In this document: positions 24,841 to 33,510 of the stretch, piece after piece
Layout: the number at the start of each line of letters is the position of its first letter
Numbering within the stretch: the first letter of the stretch is position 1
NCBI GenBank assembly: GCA_028287135.1
Contig: JAQBQE010000002.1
Location: 62,001-126,000, forward strand
Source: Myxococcales bacterium
GTDB lineage: Bacteria > Myxococcota_A > Polyangia > Haliangiales > Haliangiaceae
Direction of reading: 5' to 3'
DNA: 64,000 bases
Translations under genes and position numbers: made by a program
The notes under the pieces: model-generated
What the model saw: the letters and a program-made list of their open reading frames with translations, nothing else
Database searches by the model: none
What the model was told of the DNA's origin: nothing

Positions 24841-25790
24841 CGCGCGACCGACCCAGCGCAGAGCGCGAGGCCGCCGGAGGCTCCCGGATCGATCCCGTTG
24901 GTTTCTCGATCGAACACCGGCACGATGCAGTCCCCGCGGGGACTGACGACGGGATCCGCGAGTGCGTGGCGTGGCGTGGATGGGCGGCTTCGATGGTGCG
25001 TCACCGTATTGACGCGGGTAGCCGCTGCTCGCGCGATCGACCCCGCGCAGAGCGCGAGCCGGCCGCCGGAGGCTCCCGGATCGATGCCGTTGGTACTCGA
25101 ACACCGGAACGATGCAGTCCCCGCGGGGACTGACGAGTGGACCCGTGAGTGCGTGGCGTGGCGTCGCTGGGCGACTTCGATCGTGCATCACCGTATTGAT
25201 GCGGGTAGCCGCTACTCGCGCGATCGACCCCGCACAGAGCGCGAGCCGGCCGCCGGAGGCTCCGGATCGATGCCGTTGGTTTCTCGCACACCGGCACGAT
25301 GCAGTCCCCGCGGGGACTGACGAGTCGACCCGTGAGTGCGTGGCGTGGCGTGCTGGGCGGCTTCGATCGTGCGTCACCGTATTGACGCGGGTAGCCGCTG
25401 CTCGCGCGATCGACCCAGCGCAAAGCGCGAGCCGGCGCCGGAGGCTCCCGGATCGATGCCGTTGGTTCTCGAACACCGGCGCGATGCAGTCCCCGCGGGG
25501 ACTGGCAACAAGTTCACGTTCGCTCGAACCCGGCATCGCAGTGCGGCTTCGATCGGGCGTCATCGGGCTCACGCGCGTATCCGCTTGCTTGCGCGATCGA
25601 CCCAGCGTAGAGCGCGAGCCGGCCTTCGGAGGCTCCGGATCGATGCCGGTGGTTTCTCGATCGAACACCGGCACGATGCAGTCCCCGCGGGGACTGGCAA
25701 CACGTTCACGTTCGCTCGAACGCGGCATCGCTGTGCGGCTTCGATCGTGCGTCAACGAATCCTCGTTCGTGGGGTTCATAGTTTTCGATC
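24841..25790. repeat. Tandem array of five ~187-bp repeats, each with a perfect 18-bp palindrome
   Basis: Five units begin near 24841, 25031, 25218, 25403 and 25591, each opening with CGATCGACCC and GCGCGAG-type sequence. Each contains the exact palindrome with half CAGTCCCCG at 24928-24945, 25115-25132, 25302-25319, 25487-25504 and 25679-25696. Units 1-4 are very alike; unit 5 is more diverged and unit 4 switches to unit 5-type sequence after its palindrome. Long frames on both strands through the array are repeat translations and show no protein features. From 25791 to 26022 I see only the HNH gene's upstream region. Confidence 0.85.
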
Positions 25791-26022
25791 GAGTTGCTTG
25801 ACAGGTTCTGGCGTGCCGCACGCAGTGCAGGCGCAAAGTGAGCGAAATGCTCGTCGAGGAATCGATGGGGATGCGTGTGCTGCGTGTTCGCGATCGAGGG
25901 GGCGCGTGAGGTGGTCGTGATCCGTTTGCACGCGCAGGGCGCGCGTGAGAGTGCCGAAAATCATCATGCTATGGAGTTCATGTGCCCGCGCGTGGGATGC
26001 GCGGGTGCACGAGGAGGTGAGC

Positions 26023-27735
26023 ATGTCGGGTGGTGCTGCGATGTCGAAGGACAGCGAAGCGACGGTGACGGCAGTGCGCGAGGAGTACTGCCGCACCCTT
26101 CACGAGCGGTTGGTCACGAGCGCGAAGCGGCGCGTGGCGCTCGAAGCCGAGGAGGCGCGCGACCTCGTGCTCGCCGAGGAGGCCGGCATCTGGCGCGTGT
26201 TCGGGTACGTGTCGATGCACGAGTACATGGAGCGCGAGCTGCACTACGGGAGGCACGCGGCGAACGAGCGGCTGCGGGTGGCGCACGACCTGTTCGAGCT
26301 TCCGATGCTCGCGAAGCCATTTCGCAGTGGCGAAGCGCCGTTCTCGGTGATGCGCGAGCTCACGCGCGTCGTCGTGCCGGAGAACCAAGAGGAATGGATG
26401 GTCGCGGTGGAGGGGAAGACCGCGGCGCAGGTGCAGCAGATGGTCTCGGGGCTGCGCAAGGGCGCAAACCCCGAGGACCGTCCCGATCCGAAGCTGGTCC
26501 GGCACCGGATCGTGATGGACGTGGACGCCGAGACCTACGCGATCTGGAGGGCCGGGCGCTCGCACGCGAACCAGCGCCATGGTGCGCGGCTGTCAGACGA
26601 CGAGTTTGCACGGCAGACCGCGCGGGCGGTGATCGAACCGGGTGGTGATGGAACGAGTGCGGCGTGTCTGCACGCGGTGACGACGTGCACGCAGTGCAAG
26701 CGCAGCTCGCTCGTCGCGAACGGGCGCGAGGTGCCGCTCGACATGGCCACGACGCTGCGGATGCTGTGTGACTCGGCGCGGATCGGAGACCTCGAGAGTG
26801 ACGAGCTCGAGCGACTGGTGCCGGCGATTCCCAAACCGACGAAGCGCAAGGCGCTGGTGCGCGCGATGTTCGCGTGCGAGGTGCCTGGCTGCCGATCGAA
26901 GAAGCACCTCGACTGCCATCACATCGTGTTCCGGTCGCAGGGCGGCTCGAACAAGCTGTCGAATATCGTGATCTTGTGCTCGGGTCATCACCAGCAGCTT
27001 CATGAGGGCAGGCTCTGCATCGCAGGGAGATCGCCCGATGGGCTGGTGTTCGAGTTCCGCCGTGACTGGGATGGTGGGGTTCACCGCACCATGACCACGA
27101 TTCCAGACGACGTATTCGTCGAGGATACGGAAGTGTCCCCAGCGGGGACGGACCGCACCGTCCCAGCGGGGACGGACCGCACGGTCCCAGCGGGGACGGA
27201 CCGCACGGTCCCAACAGCGATGACGTGCGTGGTCCCAGCGGGGACCGAAGGCACGGACGTAACAGCGATGACGTGCGTGGTCCCGGCGGGGACCGAAGGC
27301 ACGGACGTAACAGCGATGACGTGCGTGGTCCCAGCGAGGACCGAAACAACAGCGATGACGTGCGTGGTCCCAGCGGGGACCGACGGCCCGGTCGCGGCGG
27401 GGATGGAGTGCGTGGTCCCAGCGGGAACGGACGGCACGAACCCAACAGCGATGACGTGCGTGGCCGAAGGGGGGACCGATGGCCCGGTCCCAGCGGGGAC
27501 GGAGTGGACTGACGGCTCGGTCCCAGCGGGGACTGACGGCTTGGTCCCAGCGGCGACGGAGCGCGTCGTCTCAGCGGGCGCGAACAGCGTGGTCCCAGCG
27601 GGGACCGATGGCACCGACGCAGAGCGAGCGGAGATCGATCGCGTCGTTGCAGCGATGATGTCTGCGCCCTCACGAACTGAGAGACCGCGCGCGGATCGGA
27701 CCGGACCCACGCCGGCCGCCTCGCTCACCGAGTGA
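26023..27735 (+). CDS. HNH endonuclease (13E12/DUF222-like) with a repetitive C-terminal tail
   Basis: A 570-residue protein. The N-terminal ~280 residues are helical and resemble the helical domain found before HNH modules in REP13E12/DUF222-type proteins ('LLAEEAGIWRVFGYVSMHEYMERELHYGRHAANERLRVAH'). The HNH module has C285 and C290 (CEVPGC), H299-H300 (CHHIVF), the SNKLSN asparagine and CSGHHQQLHEG. Residues from about 371 onward are a low-complexity tail of VPAGTD/TAMTCV repeats that also encode an inverted repeat. ATG 26023 is chosen for the strong Shine-Dalgarno GAGGAGGTGAG. The gene lies between two tandem-repeat arrays. It presumably cuts DNA; the target is unknown. Confidence 0.85.
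   Translation: MSGGAAMSKDSEATVTAVREEYCRTLHERLVTSAKRRVALEAEEARDLVLAEEAGIWRVFGYVSMHEYMERELHYGRHAANERLRVAHDLFELPMLAKPFRSGEAPFSVMRELTRVVVPENQEEWMVAVEGKTAAQVQQMVSGLRKGANPEDRPDPKLVRHRIVMDVDAETYAIWRAGRSHANQRHGARLSDDEFARQTARAVIEPGGDGTSAACLHAVTTCTQCKRSSLVANGREVPLDMATTLRMLCDSARIGDLESDELERLVPAIPKPTKRKALVRAMFACEVPGCRSKKHLDCHHIVFRSQGGSNKLSNIVILCSGHHQQLHEGRLCIAGRSPDGLVFEFRRDWDGGVHRTMTTIPDDVFVEDTEVSPAGTDRTVPAGTDRTVPAGTDRTVPTAMTCVVPAGTEGTDVTAMTCVVPAGTEGTDVTAMTCVVPARTETTAMTCVVPAGTDGPVAAGMECVVPAGTDGTNPTAMTCVAEGGTDGPVPAGTEWTDGSVPAGTDGLVPAATERVVSAGANSVVPAGTDGTDAERAEIDRVVAAMMSAPSRTERPRADRTGPTPAASLTE
27135..27605 (+). repeat. In-frame repeats of GTCCCAGCGGGGAC inside the HNH gene
   Basis: The 14-mer GTCCCAGCGGGGAC occurs exactly at 27160, 27184, 27232, 27367, 27487, 27520 and 27592, with several one- or two-base variants between and a 15-mer at 27135. 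It encodes VPAGT and is itself an inverted repeat with arms GTCCC/GGGAC. It differs by one base from GTCCCCGCGGGGAC, the core of the palindromes in the upstream array. A second interspersed unit, ACAGCGATGACGTGCGTG, encodes TAMTCV. Confidence 0.8.
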
Positions 27736-28000
27736 GAAGACGCAGTTTGTGACAATTGAATAGCTGAACGAAGCAGCGCGGTATCGGTTCGCCGTGCGAG
27801 CTGTGACGGCGGTCGAGTCCCCCGCGATGCTCGCGCTTCCCTGCGTGCCAAGCATCTCCGGAGCTCTCCGAGGCCGGCCCGGGTTCTGGGCTGGGTCGTT
27901 TGCGCGAGCAGGGCGACGCGTTTGTTGGCGTCATCGCAGGACGCTGCGCGCACGTGCTCGGCGAAGTTGCGGGGGACGGTCCGAGTGGCCAGCTGCCCGC

Positions 28001-28545
28001 TCTGAGTAGGAGGCGCTCGTCCCGCACAGCGCCGTGCATCAGAACCGAAGCGGTCTCCGGATCAGGGCATTGCCGGTCGCCCGCCTGTCGCCTGTTTCTG
28101 AGTGGGAGCGATCGTCCCGTACAGGCGCCACGCATCCAAGCCGAGGTCGTCGCGAGGGATCCGGGCATTGCCGGTCGCCGGTCGCCGGCCGCCGGTCGCC
28201 TGTTTCTGAGTGGGAGCGCTCGTCTCGCAGAGGCGCCACGCATCCGCGCCGAGGTCGTCGCGAGGGATCCGGGCATTGCCGGTCGCCGGTTGTCTGTCGC
28301 CTGTTTCTGAGTGGGAGCGATCGTCCCGCAGAGGCGCCACGCATCCGAGCCGAGGCCGTCGCGAGGGATCCGGGCATTGCCGGTCGCCGGTCGCCGGCCG
28401 CCGGTTTCTGAGTGGGAGCGATCGTCCCGCAGTGGCGCCACGCATCACCGCCGAGGTCGTCGCCTGGATCCGGGCATTGCCGGTCGCCTCCGCCGGTCGC
28501 CGGTCGCCTGTTTCTGAGTGGGAGCGCTCGTCTCGCAAAGACGCG
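28001..28545. repeat. Tandem array of six ~100-bp repeats (CTGAGTGGGAGCG family)
   Basis: Units begin with CTGAGTGGGAGCG at 28098, 28206, 28307, 28408 and 28514, with a diverged first unit near 28001. Each continues with a conserved block (TCGTCCCGCAGAGGCGCCACGC-like) and GATCCGGGCATTGCCGGTCGC, then a variable number of CCGGTCG heptamers and CCTGTTT. A further isolated copy of the end segment lies inverted at 49149-49194. No coding signal was found in the array or in the 27736-28000 stretch before it. This array is unrelated in sequence to the one upstream of the HNH gene. Confidence 0.85.
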
Positions 28546-28556
28546 CCCCCGGGCAA

Positions 28557-29492
28557 TCACCCGTAGTGATACGCCGAAACCCGCAGTCCACCGATCGTCC
28601 CGTTGTACGGGATCGTGCCTCGATCCTCGCCGGCGGCACCTGCGATCACCATGAGCGGCAATAGGTGCTCCTCGCGCGGATGGGCGGCGCGCGCGGCCGG
28701 CGCGGTGTCCCAGCTCGCGAGCTTGCGATCGCGCTCGGCCGGCTCACTCGTCGCGGCCTCGCGCAGCCACGCATCGAAGGTCTCGGACACCGGATGCTGG
28801 CTGCGATCACGGAAGCCGCGCATGTTGTGATAGCTCATGCCGCTGCCGATGATGAACACGCCCTCCTCGCGCAGCGGCGCGAGCGCACGGCCGATGGCGA
28901 GGTGCTCGGCCGGATCGAGCCCCGCCTTGAGCGAGAGCTGAACGGTCGGAACATCGGCGTCGGGATAGGTCAGCTTGAGCGGCACGAACGTGCCGTGGTC
29001 GAAGCCGCGCGCATCGTCGCTCGCGCTCGCAAAGCCCGCCTTGCCGAGCAGGTCCTGGACGCGTGCCGCGAGCTGAGGCTCGCCGGGTGCAGGCCACGTG
29101 ATCGTGTACGACTCCGGCGGAAAGCCGTAGTAGTCGTAGAGCATCGGCGGCTGCTTCGACGTCATCACCGTCGGGACGCGCTCCTCCCAGTGCGCCGAGA
29201 TCACGAGCAGCGCCCTGGGCGGCGTCCGGGGGACCGCGCGAACTTCGCGGAGGTAGCGAGCGAGGGCATCGTTATCGGCCTTCGGGAATCCGAGGTCGAC
29301 CCACGGCCACGGCCCTCCGCCATGGGGGAGAAACACGACCGGCATCCGCGTCGTGGATCGCTGGGTAGCTTGCTCGTCCGTCATGGTAGTTCCGCCTTTC
29401 TCGCACCCTGCACCGACCGCAGCGACGCCGGCCGCACCGATGCTCGCAGCGAGCACCTCGCGGCGCGTCAGACCGTCTCGCGGCTGAGTCAT
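28557..29492 (-). CDS. LigB/DODA-type extradiol aromatic ring-opening dioxygenase, exported
   Basis: A 311-residue class III extradiol dioxygenase. The DODA/YgiD signatures are visible: 'PVVFLPHGGGPWPW' near the start, 'RALLVISAHWEE', FDHGTFVPLKL and REEHLLPLMVIAGAA, containing the conserved histidines for the iron or zinc site. The N-terminus MTQPRDGLTRREVLAASIGAAGVAAVGAGC is a twin-arginine signal ending at a possible lipobox, which is unusual for a family that is normally cytoplasmic. ATG 29492 is taken as the start; internal ATGs would give the cytoplasmic form. The natural phenolic substrate is unknown. Confidence 0.88.
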   Translation of the reverse strand: MTQPRDGLTRREVLAASIGAAGVAAVGAGCEKGGTTMTDEQATQRSTTRMPVVFLPHGGGPWPWVDLGFPKADNDALARYLREVRAVPRTPPRALLVISAHWEERVPTVMTSKQPPMLYDYYGFPPESYTITWPAPGEPQLAARVQDLLGKAGFASASDDARGFDHGTFVPLKLTYPDADVPTVQLSLKAGLDPAEHLAIGRALAPLREEGVFIIGSGMSYHNMRGFRDRSQHPVSETFDAWLREAATSEPAERDRKLASWDTAPAARAAHPREEHLLPLMVIAGAAGEDRGTIPYNGTIGGLRVSAYHYG

Positions 29493-29582
29493 GGATCGAG
29501 TATGGCCATCCGGCGGCGCAACGGAAATGGCGTGCGCGGGAACCCAGTGTTCCAGCATGTTCGAGCGAGACAGTCCGTGCCG

Positions 29583-31544
29583 TCAGGCGGGGGTGGTCTC
29601 GGCCCCGGGCACCAGCTCACGCAGCTGCCACGCCTGGATCTGCAGGCTCCGCCGCTCGCCGCGTCGTTCGTTGTCCTGCGCACGTCCGACGAACGTGGCG
29701 GCGATGAGCAGCGTCACCACATACAGCGCGAGCGCGAGCGGGGCAGGCAACGGTGCGAGGCTCCCGGCCGCGGTGTCGAGCACGAAGGTGCTCCCGTGCG
29801 CGATCGTTCGGTCGGCGAGCACGCCCGCCTGCTCGAGGATCCAGGGTGACAGGATCGACATCGCTGCGAGCGCACCGAGCACCCAGGTCTTGATCAGTCG
29901 CTGGTGCGTGGATAGCACCATCACCATGATGATGCCGGGGCCGGCACCGATCAGGAACGGGCTCAGGATCGAGGACAGCAGCGCCAGCAGGCCGAGGTTC
30001 GCGATGATCGCGAGGTAGCCCGAGACGAACGGATTGCGTGGCGCGATCGCGACCTCGACGAACACGATGACCCCGCATAGCGCAGGTCCGACGATGAGGT
30101 ACCAGGCCTCGCGAAAGCCGATCCAGTACAGCACCGGGAAGAACAGGAGGTAGACCAGCGCGGCGAACGTGCCGAACCGCGCGTTGCGGCGCAACGACTC
30201 CATGTCGAGGCGATCGATCTCTCGCTCGACTTCCTTCGGCGTCTCCGTCGGTGGCTCGATCATCAGTCGGCCGAGCAGATCGGCGGACTGCGGCGAGCTC
30301 GGATCAAACGCGAGCGCGCGGGCGGCAGCGCGGACCGCGATCCGGCGCTCCCCGGAGGCCAGCGCACGCCGCGCCGTGGCGAGCTCGGTCCGTGCGAGCT
30401 CGCGGCGGAGCGCGAAGTCGCGGTCACCGTCGAGGAACTCCTGCACGGCGTCGCCGAGCGCGCGCGCCGTGGGATAGCGATCTCTACGCTCCACCGCCGT
30501 TGCGCGCACGCAGATCGCATCGAGCTCGGGTGGGATCACGTGATCGATGGCCCGGCGCGACGGCCGCGCATCGACCCCGTTGAGCGCGGACGCGATCGCG
30601 GCCTGACCTCGTGGATGCAGCGGATAGAACGTGAGCATCTCGAACAGGATCGTGCCGAGCGCGTAGACGTCGGCGCGCCCGTCGAGGTCGGCGTCGCCGC
30701 GGATCTGCTCGGGGGCGATGTAGCCTGGGGTGCCGAGGATCGCGCCCGCCGCAGTCTCGGTGTACGCCGGCGCAGCGTCGCCAACCGTCTGGATGTCGGC
30801 GAAGCTCGGCCGCTCCTGCTCGTCCGTCACGCGGGAGACGCCCCAGTCGAGAACGTAGGTCTCGCCGAAGTCACCGAGCACGATGTTCGCGGGCTTGAGG
30901 TCGCGATGGACGACCCCACGCGTGTGCGCGAACTCGATCGCGAGGCAGACGTCCGAGAACGCGCGGAGCAGACGCTGGCGGGAGAACTGCTTCATCGCAT
31001 CGGGCGAGCCGACGGCGAGCTTGGCCAGCACATCCGCGAGCGTGGTGCCGGTGAGCTGCTTCATCACGAAGAACGGCCGGCCCTGATCGTCTTTCCACAG
31101 CTCGTGGACCGGCACGATGGCGGGGTGCTCGAGGCGGCCCTGGATCCGGGCCTCGCGGAGGAACCGTGACAGCGCGTCGTCGCTCGGGGTGGTCGTCCGC
31201 AAGCGCTTGATCGCGACCGGGCGACCGATCTGCTCGTCGTGCGCCGAGTAGACCTCGCCCATGCCGCCGCGCCCGAGGATCGGGCCCAGCGTGTAGCGCG
31301 CGATCGACGAGGTCCCCATCGAAGCGGCGCGACCGGGTGCGATCGGGATCGGACCGACCTCGGTCGGCCACGACTCGGCGAGCGTGCTCGGAGTGTTCGA
31401 ATCACCGAGCGTGCCGCCGTCGGTCAGTGGCAGCGGGACCTGGAACCCGGCGATCGTGTTCCGTTTCAGCGGAACGTCATGGATCTGGGCGGTACCGGTG
31501 TCGTCCTGCTCGACGGGCTCCTCGTCCTCACCATCCCGGTTCAT
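29583..31544 (-). CDS. Eukaryote-like Ser/Thr protein kinase with multi-helix membrane domain
   Basis: A 653-residue kinase. Catalytic domain about 80-365: glycine loop 'LGRGGMGEVYSAH', VAIK lysine, HRDLKPAN, and DWG (VLDWGVSRV) in place of DFG, then APE (IAPEQ). A linker with TPR-like residues (ARTELATARRALASGERRIAVRAAARAL) precedes a C-terminal domain with about six hydrophobic helices (about 455-625). The membrane domain may be a sensor. TACGAT ends 6 nt before ATG 31544, giving a leaderless promoter. DWG is tolerated in some active Hanks kinases, so activity is likely. Confidence 0.9.
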   Translation of the reverse strand: MNRDGEDEEPVEQDDTGTAQIHDVPLKRNTIAGFQVPLPLTDGGTLGDSNTPSTLAESWPTEVGPIPIAPGRAASMGTSSIARYTLGPILGRGGMGEVYSAHDEQIGRPVAIKRLRTTTPSDDALSRFLREARIQGRLEHPAIVPVHELWKDDQGRPFFVMKQLTGTTLADVLAKLAVGSPDAMKQFSRQRLLRAFSDVCLAIEFAHTRGVVHRDLKPANIVLGDFGETYVLDWGVSRVTDEQERPSFADIQTVGDAAPAYTETAAGAILGTPGYIAPEQIRGDADLDGRADVYALGTILFEMLTFYPLHPRGQAAIASALNGVDARPSRRAIDHVIPPELDAICVRATAVERRDRYPTARALGDAVQEFLDGDRDFALRRELARTELATARRALASGERRIAVRAAARALAFDPSSPQSADLLGRLMIEPPTETPKEVEREIDRLDMESLRRNARFGTFAALVYLLFFPVLYWIGFREAWYLIVGPALCGVIVFVEVAIAPRNPFVSGYLAIIANLGLLALLSSILSPFLIGAGPGIIMVMVLSTHQRLIKTWVLGALAAMSILSPWILEQAGVLADRTIAHGSTFVLDTAAGSLAPLPAPLALALYVVTLLIAATFVGRAQDNERRGERRSLQIQAWQLRELVPGAETTPA

Positions 31545-31550
31545 CCCCCC

Positions 31551-31556
31551 ATCGTA
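31551..31556 (-). promoter_or_regulatory. -10 box of a leaderless promoter for the multi-helix kinase
   Basis: Minus-strand TACGAT, six G residues as spacer, then ATG at 31544. Confidence 0.5.
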
Positions 31557-31562
31557 ACCTGG

Positions 31563-32669
31563 CTAGCGAGGCAGACGCTCGTAGGCAGCGCCGACCGCGT
31601 CGGCCAGGGCCGCGAGCCGGGCGAGAGGATTCGTGAGCTCCGCGCTGACCGGATCGCCGACGGCGAGCACGGCCACGACCTGGCCGCCGGCGAGCACCGG
31701 CGCGGCGGCGGGTTGCGTCGCACCGCCGAGCAGCTCGGACAGCTGGGCCTGCACGCCACCGGGCGGCACGGTCGTGCTCACCGTGCGGGTCGTGTAGGCG
31801 ATCTGGACGATCGAGGGTGCATCGGTCGCGAGCCGGATCGCGTCGATCGAACCGAGGTTCGAGCCGTGACCGCGCCGACCGCGTAGCTCGCCATCGCTGA
31901 CCACGAGGAGGAGTGCCGCGGCCCAGCGCCGGGACGCGAACGTCATCGCATGCTGCTCCGCGGCCGCTCGGTTGATCGCGTTTTCGATCTGCTGCAGCGT
32001 GCCGTCGAGCGCCCGGGTGATCGAGGTGCGGGGGCGCTGCGGCGTGAGACCCGGGGAGGTGTCGACCATCACGCGCGACACGGTGCGCGGGCGGCGATGG
32101 CGCGGCTCGTCGGCATCGAGGCGCAGATCCGAGATCGAGCGCGTCGGGATCGGTGTCGGGGCGGGCGCGGGAGGTCCGGCCGCCGCGTCGAGCTCGCCGT
32201 ACGTGGCGCGCACGAGCTTCTCGAGGTGGATCGCCGGCGCGATCGCGAGCTCGATCGGGAGGCGGGTCAGGTGCTGCAGGGAGGCCGCCAGGATGGGTGT
32301 CGGATCGCGTGCAACGACGACCAGCCCCCCACGGTGGGAGCGCCCGATCGGCAGCACCACCCAGCGCCGGGCGACCGCGGCGGGGATCGTGTCGGCGACG
32401 CCGGGATCGCGATGCTCCAGGTGTCGCTGCATCGCCCCGGGGTAGTCGTGGAGCTCGGATAGCGCGAGCGTGCCGTCATCGGAGTCGATCAGCGCGCGGT
32501 GGATCAGCAGCGAAACCAGGCGCATCCCGCTCGCGGGCTGCTCGAGGAGCGTGTGAGACAGGACCCACGGATCGAGAGCGTCCCGCAGCAGCAAGATCTC
32601 GCCGATCCGCATGCCAGACAACGACACCCGCTGTTCATAGCTCGCGAGAACCGGATCCGTCTCGCGCAA
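31563..32669 (-). CDS. MshEN-like N-terminal domain protein with C-terminal GAF-like region
   Basis: A protein of up to 368 residues. 'MRIGEILLLRDALDPWVLSHTLLEQPASGMRLVSLLIHRALI' resembles the MshEN/GspE N-terminal domain, which in some proteins binds c-di-GMP, and is followed by 'PAAVARRWVVLPIGRSHRGGLVVVARDP', the second half of that fold. A Pro/Arg-rich linker follows. The C-terminal third ('AALLLVVSDGELRGRRGHG...PVLAGGQVVAVLAVGDP') resembles a GAF-type sensor. The start is uncertain: TTG 32669 or ATG 32612, the latter giving the typical MRIGEIL beginning. It sits 18 bp upstream of the multi-helix kinase and may feed signals to it. Confidence 0.6.
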   Translation of the reverse strand: MRETDPVLASYEQRVSLSGMRIGEILLLRDALDPWVLSHTLLEQPASGMRLVSLLIHRALIDSDDGTLALSELHDYPGAMQRHLEHRDPGVADTIPAAVARRWVVLPIGRSHRGGLVVVARDPTPILAASLQHLTRLPIELAIAPAIHLEKLVRATYGELDAAAGPPAPAPTPIPTRSISDLRLDADEPRHRRPRTVSRVMVDTSPGLTPQRPRTSITRALDGTLQQIENAINRAAAEQHAMTFASRRWAAALLLVVSDGELRGRRGHGSNLGSIDAIRLATDAPSIVQIAYTTRTVSTTVPPGGVQAQLSELLGGATQPAAAPVLAGGQVVAVLAVGDPVSAELTNPLARLAALADAVGAAYERLPR

Positions 32670-32711
32670 CAGGTGGTCATCACGGGCGCTACCCGGTTAC
32701 CATGCGCCGCG

Positions 32712-33491
32712 ATGTGCGAGCTGCTCGGGATGGAGTGCAACGTCCTGACGGATATCGTGTTCTCGTTCGCGGGACTGTCGGGGCGCGGTGGCAAGCACGG
32801 ACCCCACGCCGACGGCTGGGGCCTCGCGCTCTATGAAGGCCGGGTCGCCCGGGTGTTCCTCGAGCCCGCCGCCGCCGCAGAATCTCCGCTCGCACGGTTC
32901 GTTCGCGAGCACCCGATCAAGACGTTGCTCGCGATCGCGCACGTCCGCCGCAAGACCCGCGGCGATGTCAGCCTCGCCAACACGCACCCGTTCACCCGCG
33001 AGCTGTGGGGACGCCACTTCGTGTTCGCGCACAACGGAACCGTGAAGAACGTCCGCAAGCTCAAGCTCGGGCGGTTCCGTCCGATGGGCAAGACCGACAG
33101 CGAGTACGCGTTCTGCGCGTTGCTCGCCGCACTCGAGCACGACTTCGGCCAGACCGCACCGACGCGCACCGCGCTCGCGGCATCGATCGCGAAGCACGCC
33201 GGCCGGATCGGCAAGGCGGGCACGTTCAACCTGCTGCTCGGGGACGGCGATCAGCTCTACGCGCGCTGCTCGACGAACCTCCACTACATCGTGCGCAAGG
33301 CGCCGTTCAAGAAGGCGACGCTGGCCGACGAGGACGTCAGCGTCGACTTCGCCGAGGTCACGACGCCCAACGATCGAGTCGCCGTGGTCGCGACGATGCC
33401 GCTGACGCGCGACGAGAGCTGGACCGCCGGCGTGCCCAACACGATGTGGGTGTTCCGCGGTGGCGCACTCGTCAAGACGCTGGCGTCCTGA
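32712..33491 (+). CDS. Class II glutamine amidotransferase (YafJ/EgtC-like)
   Basis: A 259-residue Ntn hydrolase. The catalytic nucleophile is C2 (MCELLGMECN), exposed once Met is removed. Family motifs include 'GPHADGWGLALYEG', 'LLAIAHVRRKTRGDVSLANTHPF', 'HFVFAHNGTVKN' and 'GKTDSEYAFCALL'. It is expected to hydrolyse a gamma-glutamyl amide; no synthase partner is adjacent, so the physiological substrate is open. TACCAT ends 8 nt before the ATG. It is divergent from the MshEN-like gene. Confidence 0.92.
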   Translation: MCELLGMECNVLTDIVFSFAGLSGRGGKHGPHADGWGLALYEGRVARVFLEPAAAAESPLARFVREHPIKTLLAIAHVRRKTRGDVSLANTHPFTRELWGRHFVFAHNGTVKNVRKLKLGRFRPMGKTDSEYAFCALLAALEHDFGQTAPTRTALAASIAKHAGRIGKAGTFNLLLGDGDQLYARCSTNLHYIVRKAPFKKATLADEDVSVDFAEVTTPNDRVAVVATMPLTRDESWTAGVPNTMWVFRGGALVKTLAS

Positions 33492-33510
33492 CGAGCGCGG
33501 ACGTCTTCGA

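Noticed and set aside
24841-25790. CRISPR array
   Set aside because: Units are about 187 bp and homologous along their full length; there are no unique spacers of 25-45 bp and no cas genes in the window.
28001-28545. CRISPR array or coding repeat protein
   Set aside because: Units of about 100 bp are alike throughout, and frames on both strands are only translations of the repeat with no start signal or protein-like composition.
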